A stretch of 64,000 bases of DNA, taken from contig JAFQQV010000035.1 in assembly GCA_017410425.1 (NCBI GenBank), forward strand, positions 1-64,000. The letters are read 5' to 3'. The notes beneath the pieces were generated by a model. That model was not told the DNA's origin and did not search any database. It saw only the letters and a program-made list of their open reading frames with translations. Within the stretch, counting starts at the first letter, position 1. Every line of letters starts with the position of its first letter. This DNA is from Oscillospiraceae bacterium (GTDB lineage: Bacteria; Bacillota; Clostridia; Oscillospirales; Oscillospiraceae). Positions 24,693-32,863 of this stretch are shown here, piece after piece. The position numbers and the translations under genes are program-made.

Positions 24693-27281
24693 ATGGATAA
24701 ATATAATAATACGGTACTTGGCATACTGGCCCATGTGGACGCAGGTAAGACCACATTGTCCGAGGCCATGCTGTACCTTTCGGGAAAACTTAAAAAGCTG
24801 GGCCGGGTTGACCATCGGGACAGCTTTCTGGATAATCACAGCCTGGAGCGTCAGAGAGGCATAACCATTTTCTCCAAGCAAGCTCAGATGGAGCTGGGAG
24901 AGAGAAGCTTTACCCTGCTCGACACCCCGGGCCACGTGGATTTCTCAGCCGAGGCGGAGCGCAGCCTTCAGGTACTGGATTACGCGGTGCTGGTTATCAG
25001 CGGCACGGACGGCGTGCAGGCGCACACAGAGACGCTGTGGAAGCTGTTGGAGCGTTACGATGTGCCCAGCTTTGTGTTTGTCACCAAGATGGACCTGCCG
25101 GTCTGCGACAGGGCAGAGTTGTTGAAGGACCTGCAGTCAAGACTTTCTGAGCACTGCATTGACTTTGCAGCCGCTGAGGATGAGCTTTTTGAAAATCTCG
25201 CCATGTGCGATGAGGCCGTGATGGAGGACTATCTGGACTCAGGCACGGTGGAGGATGGGAGCATTGTGCGCCTTATAAGGCAGCGTAAGGTTTTCCCCTG
25301 CTTTTTCGGCTCCGGACTTAAGACAGAGGGCGTGGAGGACTTTCTCTCTGCTCTTAATAAATACGCCCAGCCTCAGGAATACGGCGAGGAATTTTCCGCC
25401 CGTGTTTTCAAAATTTCCCGGGACAATCAGGGCCAGAGGCTTACATATCTCAGGCTCCTGGGCGGTAATCTTAAGGTGCGCACAGCCCTTTCATATAAAG
25501 ATGCCGGGGGCAATGCCCTTGAGGAGAAGATAAATCAGATAAGAATTTACTCCGGCATTAAGTTTGACGCGGTGGAAAGCGCTGCGGCGGGCGATGTTGT
25601 GGCGGTGCTGGGCCTTACGGGCACTTATCCCGGCCAGGGTCTTGGCGCTGCGGCAGACTCCGCTTCCCCGGTGCTGGAGCCGGTTATGAGCTACAGGCTT
25701 ATCCTGCCCCAGGGCACGGACCCGGCGGTGCTGCTGCCAAAGCTCATGCAGCTTGACCAGGAGGATCCCCAGCTGCACATACTCTGGAACGAGGGTCTTA
25801 AGGAAATTTCCGTGCAGCTTATGGGCAAAATACAGGCGGAGATATTCAAAAGCCTTGTGTCTGAGCGCTTTGACACCGATGTGGAGCTGGACACCGGACG
25901 CATCATGTACCGGGAGACCATCAGCGACACCGTGGAGGGCGTGGGCCATTTTGAGCCTCTGCGCCACTATGCCGAGGTGCACCTTATAATGGAGCCTCTG
26001 CCCCAGGGCAGCGGCATAGAGCTGGACAGCATCTGCCCCGAGGATGAGCTGGACCGCAACTGGCAGCGGCTTATCCTCACCCACCTTGCCGAAAGGCAGC
26101 ATCCGGGCGTGCTCACCGGCTCACCGATAACGGATATGCGTATCCGCCTTGCAGCCGGCAAGGCACATGTAAAGCACACCGAGGGCGGCGATTTTAGACA
26201 GGCCACCTACCGGGCCGTGCGTCAGGGCCTGATGCAGGCCAAAAGTGTGCTTCTCGAGCCCTGGTACAGCTTCGTTATGGAAGTGCCGCCGGAGCAGATC
26301 GGCCGGGCTATCACCGATGTACGCGCCATGAACGGCAGCTTTTCCTCTCCGGAGGATGCAGGCGAGCTCATGCGCCTTGAGGGCGCGGCCCCTGTCACCG
26401 GGCTCAACGGATATATGGAGCAGCTCATTGCCTACACCCACGGCAAGGGCCGTATGAGCCTTACACCCTGCGGCTACAGGCCCTGTGCCGAGCAGCAGAA
26501 GATCGTGGAGGCCATTGGCTACGAGCCTGAGCGGGATGAGCTCAACCCCGCGGGCTCCGTATTCTGCTCCCACGGCGCAGGCACCAATATCCCCTGGGAC
26601 AAGGTGCCGGAGTACATGCATCTTGAAAGCTGTCTCAAGCCCAAGAGGGAAGAAGCGGAACTGATAGTAAGGCCCCGCTACCGCCCTGTCAGCATTGATG
26701 AGCGGGAGCTGGAGGCCATAATGGAGCGGGAGTTCGGCCCCATAAAAAGGCCGGAGTACAGGCCGAAGCAGGTCAATGCTGCGCCCACTGCCGTGGTGCA
26801 GAGAAAGCTGCCGGACTTTGTGATAGTGGACGGCTATAACTTCATCTTTGCAGAGCCTGAGCTGAAGGCCCTGGCTGCCGACAGGCTTGACCTGGCTCGA
26901 GGCCGGCTTATGGATATGCTCTCAAACTACGCGGGCTTTACAAAGGCGAGGACGACTCTGGTCTTTGACGGCTTCCGCACTCCCGGAAACCCCGGCTCCA
27001 AAAGCCAGTACCACAATATAAACGTGGCCTTTACAAAGGACGGAGAAACTGCCGACGCTTATATCGAGCGCATTGTCAACGACATCGGCAGAAACTATTC
27101 TGTCCGCGTGGTCACAAGCGATAATCTCATACGCCTTTCCGCGCTGCGCTCCGGCGTGCTTCGCACCTCCAGCAAGGAGTTCATGAACGAAATTGAGTTT
27201 GTGGAGGAGCAGATTGCGGCGGTGCTGAAGCGGAGCAACGAGGGCGCACACAAGACGAGACTGATAGATGGAAAACAATGA
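24693..27281 (+). CDS. TetM/EF-G-like ribosomal GTPase fused to a Rae1/YacP-type NYN nuclease domain
   Basis: The 862-residue fusion has an N-terminal translational GTPase of the ribosomal-protection type: G1 AHVDAGKTT, G2 RGITI, G3 DTPGH, G4 TKMD. EF-G domains II-V follow (DTGRIMYRETI, the domain IV start; HVKHTEGGDF; LLEPWYSFVMEVP). At the domain IV loop the tetracycline-clearing YSPV residues of TetM are replaced by HVKHTEGG, so drug resistance is unlikely. After a linker with PRYRPVSIDERELEAIMEREFG comes a PIN/NYN domain (706-850) with acidic residues in VIVDGYNFI, VFDG, GETADAYIERI and VTSDN. Rae1 of B. subtilis is a ribosome-associated A-site endonuclease of this fold. The start is ATG 24693. 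It overlaps ylmH by 14 nt. Function in stalled-ribosome processing is inferred. Confidence 0.9.
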   Translation: MDKYNNTVLGILAHVDAGKTTLSEAMLYLSGKLKKLGRVDHRDSFLDNHSLERQRGITIFSKQAQMELGERSFTLLDTPGHVDFSAEAERSLQVLDYAVLVISGTDGVQAHTETLWKLLERYDVPSFVFVTKMDLPVCDRAELLKDLQSRLSEHCIDFAAAEDELFENLAMCDEAVMEDYLDSGTVEDGSIVRLIRQRKVFPCFFGSGLKTEGVEDFLSALNKYAQPQEYGEEFSARVFKISRDNQGQRLTYLRLLGGNLKVRTALSYKDAGGNALEEKINQIRIYSGIKFDAVESAAAGDVVAVLGLTGTYPGQGLGAAADSASPVLEPVMSYRLILPQGTDPAVLLPKLMQLDQEDPQLHILWNEGLKEISVQLMGKIQAEIFKSLVSERFDTDVELDTGRIMYRETISDTVEGVGHFEPLRHYAEVHLIMEPLPQGSGIELDSICPEDELDRNWQRLILTHLAERQHPGVLTGSPITDMRIRLAAGKAHVKHTEGGDFRQATYRAVRQGLMQAKSVLLEPWYSFVMEVPPEQIGRAITDVRAMNGSFSSPEDAGELMRLEGAAPVTGLNGYMEQLIAYTHGKGRMSLTPCGYRPCAEQQKIVEAIGYEPERDELNPAGSVFCSHGAGTNIPWDKVPEYMHLESCLKPKREEAELIVRPRYRPVSIDERELEAIMEREFGPIKRPEYRPKQVNAAPTAVVQRKLPDFVIVDGYNFIFAEPELKALAADRLDLARGRLMDMLSNYAGFTKARTTLVFDGFRTPGNPGSKSQYHNINVAFTKDGETADAYIERIVNDIGRNYSVRVVTSDNLIRLSALRSGVLRTSSKEFMNEIEFVEEQIAAVLKRSNEGAHKTRLIDGKQ

Positions 27282-28011
27282 ACTGTTAAAAAGGGGCGAG
27301 GATCTTGCCCGGCGCTGCGAGAATAAATGCATCGTCACCAATACCGGCTTTTTAAGCCCTGCTGAGCGCTATGCGCTGGAGCATGATGTGAATCTGCGCA
27401 TGAGCCGCATGATCTTTCGCGGCGGCCATGAGGATGCGGAGCGCACCATGGCCTTCTTCCTGCCGGAATACATGGAGGAAGAGGACTTCGACGAGAGCGA
27501 ATATATCGCGGCAATAAAAATCAGCGCCGCCTTCGGTCAGCCGGGACACCGGGACTATATGGGTGCGGTGCTGGGCATGGGCGTGGACAGAGCCTGGGTG
27601 GGGGACATCATCACCGTGGACTCCGATGCCTATGTGATCTGCCAGCCCAGTGTGCTGCGCCATCTGGAGAGCATCGACAAGGTGGGCAGATACGGGGTGA
27701 AGGCAGGAAGCATTGCGCTCTCCGCCATCCCTGTTAAAGAGAAAAAGGTTCAGGAAATGAACTTTACCGTTATGAGTCTGAGGCTGGATGCCCTGTGCTC
27801 GGGTATGTTCCGCATTTCCCGCACGGAGGCTGCCCGGCAGATAAATGCCGGCAATGTCAGCTTAAACTACAGCCAGTGTCTCAAGACCGATGCCAATGTC
27901 AGGGAGGGGGATATCATCACCCTGCGGGGCAGCGGCAAGGGTAAGCTTGCGGAAATTGGCGGCAATTCAAAAAAAGGGCGACTCTTTGTCAACTGTGAGG
28001 TATTCAAATGA
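27268..28011 (+). CDS. ylmH: YlmH-family S4-domain RNA-binding protein
   Basis: The 247-residue product has the YlmH N-terminal region (PAERYALEHDVNLRMSRMIFRGGHEDAERTMAFFLPEY) and the middle AFGQPGHRDYMGAVLGMGVDRAWVGDI. A C-terminal S4 RNA-binding domain (about 175-245) has LRLDALCSGMFRISRTEAA and INAGNVSLNY. In Bacillus, YlmH-type S4 proteins bind 50S-peptidyl-tRNA and relate to the RqcP step of ribosome-associated quality control. It normally sits in the divIVA/ylm cluster; here it overlaps the GTPase-NYN gene by 14 nt and pepT by 4 nt, so it is translationally coupled to both. Confidence 0.92.
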   Translation: MENNELLKRGEDLARRCENKCIVTNTGFLSPAERYALEHDVNLRMSRMIFRGGHEDAERTMAFFLPEYMEEEDFDESEYIAAIKISAAFGQPGHRDYMGAVLGMGVDRAWVGDIITVDSDAYVICQPSVLRHLESIDKVGRYGVKAGSIALSAIPVKEKKVQEMNFTVMSLRLDALCSGMFRISRTEAARQINAGNVSLNYSQCLKTDANVREGDIITLRGSGKGKLAEIGGNSKKGRLFVNCEVFK

Positions 28012-29222
28012 GAGCTTACGAAAGATTTATAAAATATGCGGTTCTGGACACCCAGAGCTGTGAAGATGCAAACAAGGTTCCCAGCACAGAAAAGCAGTTC
28101 AGGCTGGCAGAGCTTCTGAAAAAGGAGCTGGAGGCGCTGGGGCTTGAGCGTGTTGAGATGAGCGAAAACGCCTATGTCTACGCTTATCTTCCTGCCTCCG
28201 AGGGCATGGAGAATGAGCCTGCCATCGGCCTTATTGCCCATCTGGACACCGCTACCGATTTCTCCGGTACAAATGTCCGTCCTCTTATCCACGAGGGCTA
28301 CAACGGCCGTGACATAAGCCTTGGCTTTTCCGGCCTTGTGCTTTCCGCAAGAGAGTTTCCCGATCTGAAGGACGCTCTGGGCCACAAGCTTATCACCAGT
28401 GACGGCACCACTCTGCTGGGCGCTGACGATAAGGCAGGTATCGCCGAGATCATCACCGCCTGCGAGCGCATCATTGAGGAAAAGCTGCCCCACTGTGCGC
28501 TGGCCCTGTGCTTTACCCCCGATGAGGAGATAGGCCACGGCGCTGAGCTTCTGGATCTGGAGCGACTGGGTGCAGACTTTGCCTACACCCTTGACGGCGA
28601 TGCAGTCAATGAATTGAGCTACGAAACCTTCAACGCCGCCTCCGCAAAGCTGGAGATCAAAGGCGTCAACGTCCATCCCGGCAGCGCAAAGAACATCATG
28701 GTCAACGCAAGCCTCGTGGCAATGGAGATAAACTCCATGCTGCCCGAGGAGGAGATTCCCGCCGAAACCGAGGGCTATGAGGGCTTCTTCCATCTGATGA
28801 GCATACAGGGCAGCGTTGAAAAGGCCAGCATGGAATACATTATCCGCGACCATGACGCCGGCAATCTTGCGCGCCGCTGCCAGCTTATCAAGGGTGCAGC
28901 CGAGCTTATGAACTACAAGTACGGCGACGATACCGTCAGCATAGAGATAAAGAGCCAGTACCGCAACATGGCGGAGGTTCTCACCGACAGGATGGACATT
29001 GTGGAAAGAGCAAAGGCTGCCATTGAAAAGGCCGGGCTCAAGCCTGTTCTGCGGCCCATCCGCGGCGGCACCGACGGCGCACAGCTTTCCTTCCGCGGCC
29101 TGCCCTGCCCCAATCTGGGTACCGGCGGCTTCGGCTTCCACGGCCCTTATGAGCACATCACTGCCGAGAATATGGACAAGGCAGTGGAGATCATACTGAA
29201 CATTGCCGCCTGCGGCAGATAA
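28008..29222 (+). CDS. pepT: Peptidase T (tripeptide aminopeptidase)
   Basis: This cytosolic M20 zinc aminopeptidase of 404 residues removes N-terminal residues from tripeptides. Metal ligands: H78 and D80 (IAHLDTATD), the bridging D of GADDKAG, the EE pair of DEEIGHG (catalytic base and ligand), D of TLDGD, and the final H of GFHGPYEHI. RPIRGGTDGAQLSF is typical. It starts in ATGA overlap with ylmH. Being coupled to two translation-surveillance genes may reflect peptide turnover, but this is speculative. Confidence 0.96.
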   Translation: MRAYERFIKYAVLDTQSCEDANKVPSTEKQFRLAELLKKELEALGLERVEMSENAYVYAYLPASEGMENEPAIGLIAHLDTATDFSGTNVRPLIHEGYNGRDISLGFSGLVLSAREFPDLKDALGHKLITSDGTTLLGADDKAGIAEIITACERIIEEKLPHCALALCFTPDEEIGHGAELLDLERLGADFAYTLDGDAVNELSYETFNAASAKLEIKGVNVHPGSAKNIMVNASLVAMEINSMLPEEEIPAETEGYEGFFHLMSIQGSVEKASMEYIIRDHDAGNLARRCQLIKGAAELMNYKYGDDTVSIEIKSQYRNMAEVLTDRMDIVERAKAAIEKAGLKPVLRPIRGGTDGAQLSFRGLPCPNLGTGGFGFHGPYEHITAENMDKAVEIILNIAACGR

Positions 29223-29243
29223 AAAGAGCGGGAGCGGGGAAAT

Positions 29244-30527
29244 ATGAGCACTAAGCTTGGCGCGAGAAAGTGGATTATCCTTGTGATGGTGGGCCTCTTC
29301 GGCCAGTTTGCATGGACCATTGAGAATATGTATTTCAATGTGTTCCTCTACAATACAATAAGCACAGACCCGGACTATATTGCGGCTATGGTGGCGGCTT
29401 CCGCTGCGGTGGCAACGCTGACTACCCTTGTTATGGGGCTTGTGTCCGACAGGCTGGGCAGAAGAAAGCTTTTCATCTGCGGCGGCTATCTGCTCTGGGG
29501 CCTTTCCACGGCGGCCTTCGGTCTTATAACACCGGAGAATGCAGCCCTGCTTTTCCCCGGCGCCAATGCTGTGGCGGCAGCGGCTATGCTGGTGGTGCTG
29601 ATGGACTGCGTGATGACTTTCTTCGGCAGCACAGCCAATGACGCGGCCTTCAATGCATACGTCACCGACGTCACGGATAATTCAAACCGCGGCCGGGTCG
29701 AGAGTGTGCTGGCAATTTTGCCGCTTATATCCATGCTGCTTATCTTCGGCCTGTTTGACGGGCTTACCCAGCAGGGGCGATGGAAGGAATTTTTCGGCAT
29801 TTTCGGCCTGATGGTGACTGGAGCAGGCCTTTTGTCCTGCGTCCTTATCAAAGAGGAGAGAGTGGCAAAAAGCTCAGGAGCCTATTTTTCGGACCTGCTT
29901 TACGGCTTCAAGCCCGCTGTTATCGGCAAAAATCGGGAACTTTACCTGTCTTTTGCGGCATTTTGCATTTTTTCTGTTGCAGTTCAGGTCTTTTTCCCTT
30001 ATCTTATAATATATATCCAGAATTATCTGGGCATCACGGACTATGCCATCATCCTGGGCGTGGTGCTTATCCTGGCCTCGGTGGTGAGCGTTGTGTCCGG
30101 CAGATTTATCGACAGGCTGGGCAAGCTGCGTTTTGCCTTCCCGGCGGCGGCTGTTATGCTGCTGGGCCTTGGCGGAATGTACTTTGTGCGTAAGGCTTCC
30201 GGCGTGATGATCGCCGGTACCGTGATGATGAGCGGATACATGATGATGTCCGCGGCACTGGGGGCCAATATCCGCGACTGGACCCCAAAAGACAGGGCAG
30301 GTCATTTCCAGGGCATACGCATGGTGTTTGCGGTGCTGCTGCCCATGCTCATCGGCCCCGCCATTGGCGCGGCAGTTATAAAAAACAGCAACAGTACCTA
30401 TATTGAACTGGGCCAGGTGAAAACCGTGCCCAGCCCCGAAATATACATTGCGGCAGCGGCAGTGCTGATACTCAGCTTTATCCCCGTGCTGCTTCTGGTC
30501 CGGAAAAAAACGGACGACCGCATTTAA
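29244..30527 (+). CDS. MFS transporter
   Basis: This 427-residue membrane transporter has about twelve helices. The MFS motif A is clear between TM2 and TM3 (GLVSDRLGRRKLF) and repeats weakly in the second half (GRFIDRLGKLRF). A glutamate in TM1 (AWTIENMYFN) is typical of GPH-like sugar transporters. It has an SD-like GGGGAAAT before ATG 29244, follows pepT by 21 nt and precedes an N-acetylhexosamine kinase by 13 nt. This suggests a role in uptake of hexosamine-containing sugars such as lacto-N-biose or galacto-N-biose, but the substrate is not shown by sequence. Confidence 0.88.
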   Translation: MSTKLGARKWIILVMVGLFGQFAWTIENMYFNVFLYNTISTDPDYIAAMVAASAAVATLTTLVMGLVSDRLGRRKLFICGGYLLWGLSTAAFGLITPENAALLFPGANAVAAAAMLVVLMDCVMTFFGSTANDAAFNAYVTDVTDNSNRGRVESVLAILPLISMLLIFGLFDGLTQQGRWKEFFGIFGLMVTGAGLLSCVLIKEERVAKSSGAYFSDLLYGFKPAVIGKNRELYLSFAAFCIFSVAVQVFFPYLIIYIQNYLGITDYAIILGVVLILASVVSVVSGRFIDRLGKLRFAFPAAAVMLLGLGGMYFVRKASGVMIAGTVMMSGYMMMSAALGANIRDWTPKDRAGHFQGIRMVFAVLLPMLIGPAIGAAVIKNSNSTYIELGQVKTVPSPEIYIAAAAVLILSFIPVLLLVRKKTDDRI

Positions 30528-30540
30528 GGAGAAGAGAGAA

Positions 30541-31641
30541 ATGAACGACATCAAGGCCATAGCTGCAAAATTCCCCATCGAGGGTAAGCCCCTGGAGTAT
30601 TCGCAGATCAAGAGCGGCCACATAAATCAGACCTATCTTGTTACCACTGACACCGGTGTCAAGTATATTCTGCAGTGGATAAACCAGTACGTTTTTCCCA
30701 ACGTCAACGCCATTATGAGCAATATGTCCGCCATCAGCAGCTTCCTCAGAGGTGAGGGCCAGGGCAAGATGGCTATGATAAGCTACATAGACACCCTTGA
30801 CGGTCACAATTACTATGACGACGGCGAAGGCGGCGCATGGCGTATTTATCGTTTTGTGGATAATTCCGTCTGCCATATGCGTGCAGAGAGCAGCGAGGAC
30901 TTCTATCAGAGCGCCAAGGCCTTCGGCGGTTTCCAGTATGCGCTGAGAAATTTCCCCGCCGACAGCCTGGAGGAAACCATCAGGGACTTCCACAACACTG
31001 TTGACCGCTATGCAAAGTTCCGCGCCGCCATAGAGGCTGACGAGTGCGGACGCCTTGAAAGCGTCAGACCTGAGGTGGAGTTTGCCCTCAAGCGTGAGGA
31101 GCAGGCCTGCCGCCTGCACCGTATGCGCGAGGAGGGCCGCCTGCCCGTGCGCGCCACCCACAACGACACCAAGATAAACAATGTCCTGATGGATAAGGAC
31201 AGCGGCAAGGCCATCTGCGTTATCGACCTTGACACCGTTATGCCTGGCCTTTCTGCCTACGACTTTGGTGATGCTATCCGCTTCGGCGCATCCACTGCTG
31301 CCGAGGATGAGACTGAGCTTGACAAGGTGCATCTGGATCTGGAGCTTTTCCGCGTGTTTACCAAGGGCTATCTTGAGGCTTGCCCCAGCCTGGTGGAGAG
31401 CGAGGTTGAAGCTCTGGCTCAGGGCGCATACACCATGACCCTTGAGTGCGGCATCCGCTTCCTCACCGACTATCTCATGGGTGACAAGTACTTCTCCATC
31501 TCCCGCGAGCAGCATAATCTTGACCGCTGCCGCACCCAGTTCAAGCTGATTGAGGATATGGAAAGCCATTGGGACGAAATGGAAGAGATCGTAAAGCAGG
31601 AGGACTCCTGTGTCCACTGTCTGCAGACTCTGGAAAAGTAA
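30541..31641 (+). CDS. nahK: N-acetylhexosamine 1-kinase-like phosphotransferase
   Basis: This aminoglycoside-phosphotransferase-fold kinase of 366 residues is closely similar in layout and many segments to Bifidobacterium NahK, which phosphorylates GlcNAc/GalNAc at C1 in lacto-N-biose salvage. Shared features include GHINQTYLVTTDTGVKYILQ, EGGAWRIYRFVDNSV, the Brenner motif THNDTKINNVLMD, the metal motif VIDLDTVMPG, DFGDAIRFGAS and LECGIRFLTDYL. SD AAGGAG precedes ATG 30541. A strong terminator follows at once, so it closes the operon with the MFS gene. No lacto-N-biose phosphorylase gene is in the window. Confidence 0.87.
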   Translation: MNDIKAIAAKFPIEGKPLEYSQIKSGHINQTYLVTTDTGVKYILQWINQYVFPNVNAIMSNMSAISSFLRGEGQGKMAMISYIDTLDGHNYYDDGEGGAWRIYRFVDNSVCHMRAESSEDFYQSAKAFGGFQYALRNFPADSLEETIRDFHNTVDRYAKFRAAIEADECGRLESVRPEVEFALKREEQACRLHRMREEGRLPVRATHNDTKINNVLMDKDSGKAICVIDLDTVMPGLSAYDFGDAIRFGASTAAEDETELDKVHLDLELFRVFTKGYLEACPSLVESEVEALAQGAYTMTLECGIRFLTDYLMGDKYFSISREQHNLDRCRTQFKLIEDMESHWDEMEEIVKQEDSCVHCLQTLEK

Positions 31642-31654
31642 AGTGTATAAAGAA

Positions 31655-31679
31655 ATCCCGGAACTCAATGTTCCGGGAT
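31655..31679 (+). terminator. Terminator after nahK
   Basis: ATCCCGGAAC pairs with GTTCCGGGAT around TCAAT, followed by GTTTTTG. It can also serve the convergent aldolase gene. Confidence 0.9.
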
Positions 31680-31698
31680 GTTTTTGTTGCGGATATTA

Positions 31699-32745
31699 TT
31701 AAATAACTTCGTTTATCAGCTTTTCTATATCCGTATCGGTGCTTGCCCAGCTGGTGGCGAAGCGCACAACTGTATGCTCATCATCATATTTTTCCCAGAA
31801 ACTGAAATCAACATGCTGTGAAAGCCTATCCATCTGTGTATTGCTCAGAATGATAAACAACTGATTGGTTTCAGGTTCAAAAAACAGTCTGTAGCCCTTT
31901 GCGGTAAAGGCAGCACTGAGCTTTTGCACAGCGCTGACAGCGGCCTTGCCTATGTTCAGATACAAATCGTCTGTAAAAAGCTCGTCAAACTGGATCCCCA
32001 GCAGCCTGCCCTTGGCAAGAAGTGCCCCGTGCTGCTTCATGATGGTGAAAAAGTGGGGTATGAAGCCGGGACGGGGAATTACAACAGCTTCGCCTAAGAG
32101 TGCACCGCATTTTGTGCCGCCAATATAGAAAACATCGCAGAGCTTTGCAAGGTCCTCCAGTGAGACATCGTTTACAGGGCTTGCCAGAGCGTAGGCAAGG
32201 CGTGCACCGTCCACATAAAGCGGCAGGGAGTATTTCCGGCATACATCGCTTATGCTGCAAAGCTCATCCCGACTATAGAGTGTGCCATATTCTGTAGGCT
32301 GAGAAATGTATACCATTCCCGGCATGACCATGTGTTCGTGGTTTCCGTCGGCAAGGTAGTCCCGAATGCAGCTTTCAATTTGCCGGGCGGTGATTTTCCC
32401 CAGCGTATGGGGGAGAGCAAGCACCTTGTGTCCGTTGCTCTCAATGGCGCCGGCTTCGTGGACGCTGATATGTCCGCTCTCCGGGGCGATAACCCCCTGA
32501 TACGATTTTAATAACGCGTCTATTACTGTTGCATTTGTCTGAGTTCCGCCAACGAGAAAAAAGATATCCGCCTCCGGGCAGTTACATGCTGTGCGGAGTT
32601 TCCTTTTTGCGGAGTCGGAATATGTATCCAGCCCATAGCCAGCGCTCTTTTGCAGATTGCTCTCCACAAGTCTGGAAAGAATGTTGGGGTGGGCTCCCTC
32701 CATGTAGTCGGATGCAAAAGATAATTTGTTCTGTTTCTGCTCCAT
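31699..32745 (-). CDS. Low-specificity threonine aldolase family protein
   Basis: This PLP enzyme of 348 residues cleaves threonine or similar beta-hydroxy amino acids to glycine plus aldehyde. It starts SFASDYMEGAHPNILSRL and has VGGTQTNATVI, PESGHISVHEAGAIE, LYVDGARLAYAL (the aspartate contacting PLP) and YIGGTKCGAL with the PLP lysine. ATG 32745 has AAGGAG 7 nt upstream; a TTG 6 nt earlier is not needed. It is divergent from a LysR regulator, which probably controls it. The gene and its neighbour look more AT-rich at third positions than the surroundings. Confidence 0.92.
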   Translation of the reverse strand: MEQKQNKLSFASDYMEGAHPNILSRLVESNLQKSAGYGLDTYSDSAKRKLRTACNCPEADIFFLVGGTQTNATVIDALLKSYQGVIAPESGHISVHEAGAIESNGHKVLALPHTLGKITARQIESCIRDYLADGNHEHMVMPGMVYISQPTEYGTLYSRDELCSISDVCRKYSLPLYVDGARLAYALASPVNDVSLEDLAKLCDVFYIGGTKCGALLGEAVVIPRPGFIPHFFTIMKQHGALLAKGRLLGIQFDELFTDDLYLNIGKAAVSAVQKLSAAFTAKGYRLFFEPETNQLFIILSNTQMDRLSQHVDFSFWEKYDDEHTVVRFATSWASTDTDIEKLINEVI

Positions 32746-32783
32746 ATTCAAGCTCCTTTTATGTTTGACATCTTTGTGTTCTC

Positions 32784-32812
32784 ATTTTACAATACAAGTA
32801 TCCATGCCGCAA
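32784..32812 (-). promoter_or_regulatory. Promoter of the threonine aldolase gene
   Basis: On the minus strand TTGCGG (32807-32812) and TAAAAT (32784-32789) are separated by 17 nt, within the divergent region shared with the LysR gene. Confidence 0.55.
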
Positions 32813-32863
32813 CTTGCAGAAAATTATGATAAAGATGATGAATAATCATGGAAAGGGGCCTGT

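Noticed and set aside
24693..26800. Tetracycline resistance gene (tetM/tetO/tetW type)
   Set aside because: The GTPase is related, but the domain IV tip residues needed for drug release are replaced and a nuclease domain is fused. It is better described as a translation factor of unknown role.
30478..31668. Minus-strand open frame of 396 codons antisense to nahK
   Set aside because: nahK has family motifs and an SD; the antisense product resembles nothing and begins in intergenic DNA.
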